NCBI GenBank assembly: GCA_016200955.1 | Contig: JACQDU010000143.1 | Location: forward strand, 1 to 8,509 | Origin: a bacterium | GTDB lineage: Bacteria; Planctomycetota; J058; JACQDU01 | DNA: 8,509 nucleotides | Direction of reading: 5' to 3' | In this document: piece by piece, positions 5,624 through 8,509 of the stretch | Layout: each line of letters begins with the position of its first letter | How positions within the stretch are numbered: the first letter of the stretch is position 1 | Program-made: the position numbers and the translations under genes | Notes under the pieces: model-generated | Seen by the model: the letters and a program-made list of their open reading frames with translations, nothing else | Told to the model about the DNA's origin: nothing | Databases searched by the model: none

Positions 5624-6328
5624 TCAGTTGAGCAAGCGCTCGGCGACGGCCCGGAAGACGGTCGGCGAGAAGAGGAGCCCGAGGTGCCCGAGGTGAGGCA
5701 CCCGGACGAGGTCGTCGTGCCCGGCCGCGAAGATGCGCGGGATCACGATGTTGTCCGAGCCCGCGACGATCGACGTGAACCGGACCCCCGCGGCGCCGCC
5801 ACGCGAGGCTTCGAGCCGCGCGATGAGCGGCGAGTCGGGGCGCAGCTCCCGCGCGACGCGCGAGGTGAGCCAGTAGGCGTTGTAGGTGCCGTGGTGAGGC
5901 GTCCCGAGAGTCACGCAGCGATCCACGCGGCGCGCTCCCCCGAGCTCCTGGAGGTAGAGCCGCGCGACGAGGCCGCCCAGGCTGTGGCCGACGAGGTCGA
6001 TGCGTCCTCCTCGCACGTGGCGCCTGAGGAACTCGCGGAGACCGATCGCGGCGCGCTCGATCCCGCCGCTCGTCCGGTAGTCGTAAGAGAGGAGCGGCGG
6101 CGCGCCCCGCGCGCGCAGGTAAGCTCCGAGCGGAAGGAGCGACGACCGGTTCGAGAGGTAGCCCGGCACGAGGACGATCGTCCTCTGCTCGCGGCGACGA
6201 GGCGTCCTCCGGCTCTCGCGTCGCGGCCACCCGAGCGGGTGGAGGAGGCACGAGGCCGCGAACGCGAGGAGCTCTCGCCCGACGATCGCGCCGCTCGGGC
6301 GCTCCGATGCGGGGAAGTCCTGGATCAC
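5624..6328 (-). CDS. Alpha/beta-hydrolase lipase or esterase (PGAP1/triacylglycerol lipase-like)
   Basis: The 234-residue product starts at GTG (6328); GGAG of the purine-rich leader lies a few bases upstream. The oxyanion-loop motif is VLVPGY at 52-57. The nucleophile elbow is GHSLGG at 114-119 with catalytic Ser116, followed by GTPHHGT at 142-148, typical of lipases that act on ester bonds. Asp192 (in AGSDN) and His212 or His215 (PHLGHLG) are the likely remaining triad members. Residues 18-33 are hydrophobic and could be a membrane anchor or weak signal segment, but no clean cleavage or lipobox site is seen. The enzyme probably hydrolyses a lipid or ester; the substrate is not predictable. 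A 149-bp gap containing the terminator of the upstream lipoprotein gene precedes it, so it is probably transcribed separately. Its 3' end meets the barrel gene head-on. Confidence 0.9.
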   Translation of the reverse strand: MIQDFPASERPSGAIVGRELLAFAASCLLHPLGWPRRESRRTPRRREQRTIVLVPGYLSNRSSLLPLGAYLRARGAPPLLSYDYRTSGGIERAAIGLREFLRRHVRGGRIDLVGHSLGGLVARLYLQELGGARRVDRCVTLGTPHHGTYNAYWLTSRVARELRPDSPLIARLEASRGGAAGVRFTSIVAGSDNIVIPRIFAAGHDDLVRVPHLGHLGLLFSPTVFRAVAERLLN

Positions 6329-6368
6329 GGCGCGCTCCGCCTCCCGTCGTTCGACGAGGCCGGCATGT

Positions 6369-6400
6369 TCTCATGCGGAGCGGACGGGCCCGGCGCCGAA
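6369..6400 (-). promoter_or_regulatory. Upstream motif of the lipase gene shared with the barrel gene
   Basis: Minus-strand CTCCGCATGAGA (6380 to 6369) is identical to the sequence upstream of the barrel gene, with the same flanking TTCG (6400-6397) and CGTC (6386-6383) at the same offsets. It lies 40 nt before the GTG start and downstream of the preceding terminator, the place expected for a lipase promoter. Confidence 0.35.
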
Positions 6401-6412
6401 GGAAGAACGCAA

Positions 6413-6448
6413 GGAAAGAAAGAGGCGCGAAGGTCTCCTCCGCGCCTC
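6413..6448 (-). terminator. Intrinsic terminator of the TPR lipoprotein gene
   Basis: On the minus strand the arms GAGGCGCG (6448-6441) and CGCGCCTC (6429-6422) form a perfect 8-bp GC-rich stem with an 11-nt loop. TTTCTTTCC follows immediately. This lies about 30 nt after the lipoprotein stop codon (6478-6480) and is the only clear rho-independent terminator in the window. Confidence 0.8.
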
Positions 6449-6454
6449 CTCCGT

Positions 6455-6476
6455 CGCTCCCCGGATTCCGGGAGCG
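6455..6476 (-). repeat. Hairpin directly after the lipoprotein stop codon
   Basis: CGCTCCC(C)GG and CCGGGAGCG form a 9-bp stem with a single bulged base and a 3-nt loop (ATT on the plus strand), immediately downstream of the stop codon. Together with the terminator hairpin at 6413-6448 it makes a double-hairpin 3' end. Its arms match those of the leader inverted repeat at 2747-2782. Confidence 0.5.
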
Positions 6477-6477
6477 G

Positions 6478-7422
6478 CTACATCCCGCCTTCCCTGGGCT
6501 CCGCCGGCTTCTCCGGAGGAGTCTCGGGGGGCATCTCCTTGGGCTTCTCGGGCGGCATCTCCGCGGGCTTGTCCGGCGGAGCGTCCTTGGGCTGAGGAGC
6601 CCAGTCGTCGAGCTTCTTCTGGAGCCGCGGGAGCGAGGACGAGACGCGGATGGCTTCCTTGAGCTCCTTCACGGCATCGTCGAGCTGGCCCGCGTCGCGC
6701 AGGAGCGTCGCGAGGAGCTCGCGCATCTTGTAGTCGTTCCCGCCCGAGAGCTCGACGGCCTTCTTCGCGTAATCGAGCGCCTTGTCGGGCTGGGCCTTCC
6801 CCTCGACCTGGGCGCAGCGGTTGAAGAAGGCCATGTGGTAGTAGGCCTCGGCCGACGTCTTGTCCGCCTCGGAGGCCTTCTGCGCGCGGTCGAGGCAGCC
6901 CAGGAGGTCGCCGGACTCGAAGTAGACGGAAGCGAGCTGCGTGTGAGCGAGCGCGAGCTCGGGGTTGAGCTCGATCGCCTTCTGGAGGGAGGCCGCGGCC
7001 GCATCGAGGTCGTCGCGCTTGCGGAGGGCCTCGGCGTACTTGACCTGGAGCTCGGCCTTCTTCGGGTTCTCGGCCATGCTGGCCTGGTCGAGGTCGGTCT
7101 TCGCCTGGATCACCTCGGAGAGCCCCTGGAGGCGAGCCTCCACGTCCTTGTAGCCCTTCACGCACGTGTTCGCGGTCACGTAGAGGTCGCGCGCCTTCAC
7201 GTAGTCGCCCGCGGCCTCCGCCTTGAGCGCGGCGTCGTAGGACTCCTGCGCCTTCTTCTCGTCGTCGGCCTTCTTGGCCCGCTCGTCGCCCTGCTCGGCC
7301 GGCTGCTCGCCGCCGCCGTCATCGGGCTTCTTGTTCTTGCTCTTGCAGCCGACCATGCCCACGCAGCAAGCGAGCGCGAGCGCGAGGACGAGACGTCGGT
7401 CTCTCGTCAACAACGTCATCAT
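6478..7422 (-). CDS. TPR lipoprotein with proline-rich C-terminal tail
   Basis: The 314-residue product has a lipoprotein signal peptide: RDRR at 7-10, a hydrophobic core at 11-22, and the lipobox MVGC with Cys26 as the expected lipidation site. A Lys/Asp/Gly-rich linker (27-57) precedes helical tetratricopeptide repeats (about 58-265), with readable units such as 124-156 (ending KAIELNPE) and 157-190. TPRs are protein-protein interaction scaffolds, so a role in assembling or tethering envelope proteins is likely; the partner is unknown. The tail (about 282-308) is a Pro/Lys/Glu/Met repeat with units PPDKPAEM and PPEKPKEM that may span the periplasm or contact the cell wall. Two tandem ATG codons (7422, 7419) are possible starts; GGGGAGGA about 10 nt upstream favours the first. 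A TTGCAG-17-TAAGCT promoter and a strong terminator suggest a single-gene transcript. Confidence 0.9.
   Translation of the reverse strand: MMTLLTRDRRLVLALALACCVGMVGCKSKNKKPDDGGGEQPAEQGDERAKKADDEKKAQESYDAALKAEAAGDYVKARDLYVTANTCVKGYKDVEARLQGLSEVIQAKTDLDQASMAENPKKAELQVKYAEALRKRDDLDAAAASLQKAIELNPELALAHTQLASVYFESGDLLGCLDRAQKASEADKTSAEAYYHMAFFNRCAQVEGKAQPDKALDYAKKAVELSGGNDYKMRELLATLLRDAGQLDDAVKELKEAIRVSSSLPRLQKKLDDWAPQPKDAPPDKPAEMPPEKPKEMPPETPPEKPAEPREGGM
6499..6579 (-). repeat. 24-bp imperfect repeats coding the proline-rich tail
   Basis: About three imperfect tandem units of 24 bp encode eight-residue units of the form PPxKPxEM, and the last unit is degenerate. The array lies at the 3' end of the TPR lipoprotein gene, where copy-number variation between strains would change tail length. 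Confidence 0.6.
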
Positions 7423-7449
7423 CTGTGAGAGTCCTCCCCTTCGCGCCGA

Positions 7450-7478
7450 AGCTTAACGGGAGCATCGCGTCGCTGCAA
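7450..7478 (-). promoter_or_regulatory. Promoter of the TPR lipoprotein gene
   Basis: On the minus strand TTGCAG (7478-7473) is followed after exactly 17 nt by TAAGCT (7455-7450), a sigma-70-like arrangement in the 67-bp gap between the two minus-strand genes. The predicted transcript start near 7443 gives a leader of about 20 nt that contains the GGGGAGGA ribosome site. The hexamers are imperfect matches, but spacing and position are right. Confidence 0.5.
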
Positions 7479-7489
7479 CGGTGCCGCGG

Positions 7490-8509
7490 TCAGATCTCCT
7501 TCGGCGCCGCCGGCGGCCTCGGCTTCCCGTGAGCGGCGAACCGCGACGTGTGGAAAAGCGACCCCGGATCGTCCTGCCCGTCGGCGTAGATCGACGTCTT
7601 CGGGAGAGGCTTCCCCGCCCTGAGCGCCTCGAGCCGCCGATCGGTGTCCCGGTATCCCGGCCGCAGCTTCTGGATCGTCTGGTAAGCGGAGATCGCCTTC
7701 GCCTGCTGATCAGCCATGTGCTCGAGCGTCTGCGCGCAGTAGTAGAAGGCCTCCACGTCGTCCTTCTCGATCTTCCGGCCGAATCCCTCGTCGAAGTAGG
7801 GCATGGCCTCCTTGTCGCGGCGCGCCTCGTGGAGGAGGATCCCGAGGAGCCGCACGGCTTCCTTCCGGTCCTCGCTCTCCTTCGGGACCTTCTCGAGGGC
7901 CGAGATCGCCTCGTTGACCTTGTGCGCGGTGAAGTAGGCGACGCCGGCCGCGAAGGGCTTGCCGGCGTGCTCCCAGCAGGCGCCGATCCTCGCGCCGTCG
8001 CCCTGCTGCTCGTAGCAGAAGACGGCGGCGTCCCACTGCCCGCCGGCCTCGTAGAGGGCGCCGGCCTTCTTGTAGTTCCCGGCCTTCGCGTAGAGGTCGG
8101 CCGCCCGTTGCGGGTCCTTCTGCCTCTCGTAGATCTCGGCGGCCTTGTCGATCTTGCCGACCTTCTCGTAGTTCTCGGCGGCCATGAGCGTCTCGCCGGC
8201 TTCGAGGAAGAGCTCGGCGGCCTTGTCGACCTCGCCGCGCTCCTGCCGGCCTTGCGCGAAGCTGATGAGAGCGCCGTGGTGATCGCCCATCTCCTCCTGG
8301 ATGCGGCCCGCGGCGTCCCAGTGGCGTCCCTCCCGGAGGAGCTCGGCGGCGCGCGGGAGGTTCCCGGCCTTGCGGTAGACCTCGGCCGCGGCGTCCTGCC
8401 GGTTGTTCTTCATGAGGAAGTCGGCGTAGCGCTCGTAGTCCTTGAGCTCGTCGAACAGCTTGCAGATCTTGGAGAAGATCTCGGAGGACTCCTTCTCGAC
8501 GCCCAGGTC
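7490..8509 (-). CDS. Alpha-solenoid (TPR-like) repeat protein, 5' end cut by window edge
   Basis: The frame is open from the right edge to the stop at 7490-7492, giving 339 visible residues; the true start lies beyond 8509. The internal ATG at 8413 is not the start, because the reading frame and helical sequence continue before it (DELKDYERYADFL). Visible residues 41-200 consist of about twelve tandem units, eleven of exactly 13 residues and one of 17, with consensus AAxLYxxAGxxxK. This is much shorter than the 34 residues of a standard TPR. Residues about 215-290 are more TPR-like, and a Pro-rich tail (about 300-339) ends the protein. Such solenoids bind partner proteins. No signal peptide can be judged because the N-terminus is missing. 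It is followed by the lipoprotein gene in the same direction after 67 bp, which contain a promoter. Repeat nature is clear; function unknown. Confidence 0.85.
   Translation of the reverse strand, partial: DLGVEKESSEIFSKICKLFDELKDYERYADFLMKNNRQDAAAEVYRKAGNLPRAAELLREGRHWDAAGRIQEEMGDHHGALISFAQGRQERGEVDKAAELFLEAGETLMAAENYEKVGKIDKAAEIYERQKDPQRAADLYAKAGNYKKAGALYEAGGQWDAAVFCYEQQGDGARIGACWEHAGKPFAAGVAYFTAHKVNEAISALEKVPKESEDRKEAVRLLGILLHEARRDKEAMPYFDEGFGRKIEKDDVEAFYYCAQTLEHMADQQAKAISAYQTIQKLRPGYRDTDRRLEALRAGKPLPKTSIYADGQDDPGSLFHTSRFAAHGKPRPPAAPKEI
7910..8389 (-). repeat. 39-bp periodic coding repeats (13-residue solenoid units)
   Basis: Twelve consecutive units cover visible residues 41-200 of the solenoid protein. 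Examples are AAEVYRKAGNLPR, AAENYEKVGKIDK, AAEIYERQKDPQR and AADLYAKAGNYKK. Only the fourth unit (residues 80-96) departs from 13 residues, having four extra. Ala at unit position 1, Tyr or another aromatic/aliphatic at 5 and Gly near 9 recur. The units have diverged at DNA level, which suggests an old array under selection for fold. Confidence 0.75.

Noticed and set aside
6307..7428. A 373-codon plus-strand frame opposite the TPR lipoprotein
   Set aside because: Leu/Val/Arg/Gly repetitive product that mirrors the TPR codons on the other strand and runs over the terminator.
8411..8413. The ATG at 8413 as the start of the solenoid gene
   Set aside because: The same frame continues without a stop to the window edge with helical, repeat-protein-like sequence, so the gene is truncated by the window and starts beyond it.

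Overview
The window is a very GC-rich, gene-dense bacterial chromosome segment from a diderm. It carries an outer-membrane beta-barrel protein ending in Phe, a lipoprotein and Sec signal peptides. A eukaryote-like Ser/Thr kinase fold, an FHA protein, a HEAT-type secreted protein with a W..WW ending and TPR-like solenoids together suggest Planctomycetota. Myxococcota or a related deep lineage remains possible, because no taxonomic marker gene is present. No tRNA, rRNA, mobile element or CRISPR array was seen.

Layout: (1) positions 1-1382, minus strand: a forkhead-associated (FHA) protein with a C-terminal membrane segment, running off the left edge. (2) 1383-1596: a divergent promoter region with matching TAGACT -10-like boxes on the two strands. 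(3) 1597-2649, plus: a kinase-fold protein with a C-terminal membrane anchor that lacks the catalytic Asp, the metal-binding Asn and the DFG Asp, so it reads as a pseudokinase. (4) 2801-4630, plus: a secreted protein with an N-terminal HEAT-like region and a glutamine-amidotransferase-like (ThuA/DUF4159-like) domain that holds a five-cysteine cluster and a proline-rich insert. (5) 4747-5616, plus: a predicted outer-membrane beta-barrel protein. (6) 5624-6328, minus: an alpha/beta-hydrolase lipase or esterase, convergent with the barrel gene and only 7 bp from it. (7) 6478-7422, minus: a TPR lipoprotein with a proline-rich tail and an intrinsic terminator. (8) 7490-8509, minus: an alpha-solenoid protein built of unusual 13-residue repeats, running off the right edge.

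Functional reading: genes 1 and 3 form a divergent signalling pair. One has a phosphothreonine-reading domain and the other a catalytically degraded kinase fold. Both appear to be tail-anchored in the inner membrane with their folded domains in the cytoplasm. The other genes mostly encode exported envelope proteins (periplasmic, outer-membrane, lipoprotein), each apparently with its own promoter rather than in a long operon. No complete known defence, secretion or metabolic system is visible. The parts most worth attention are the pseudokinase/FHA pair, the Cys-cluster protein and the 13-residue solenoid.
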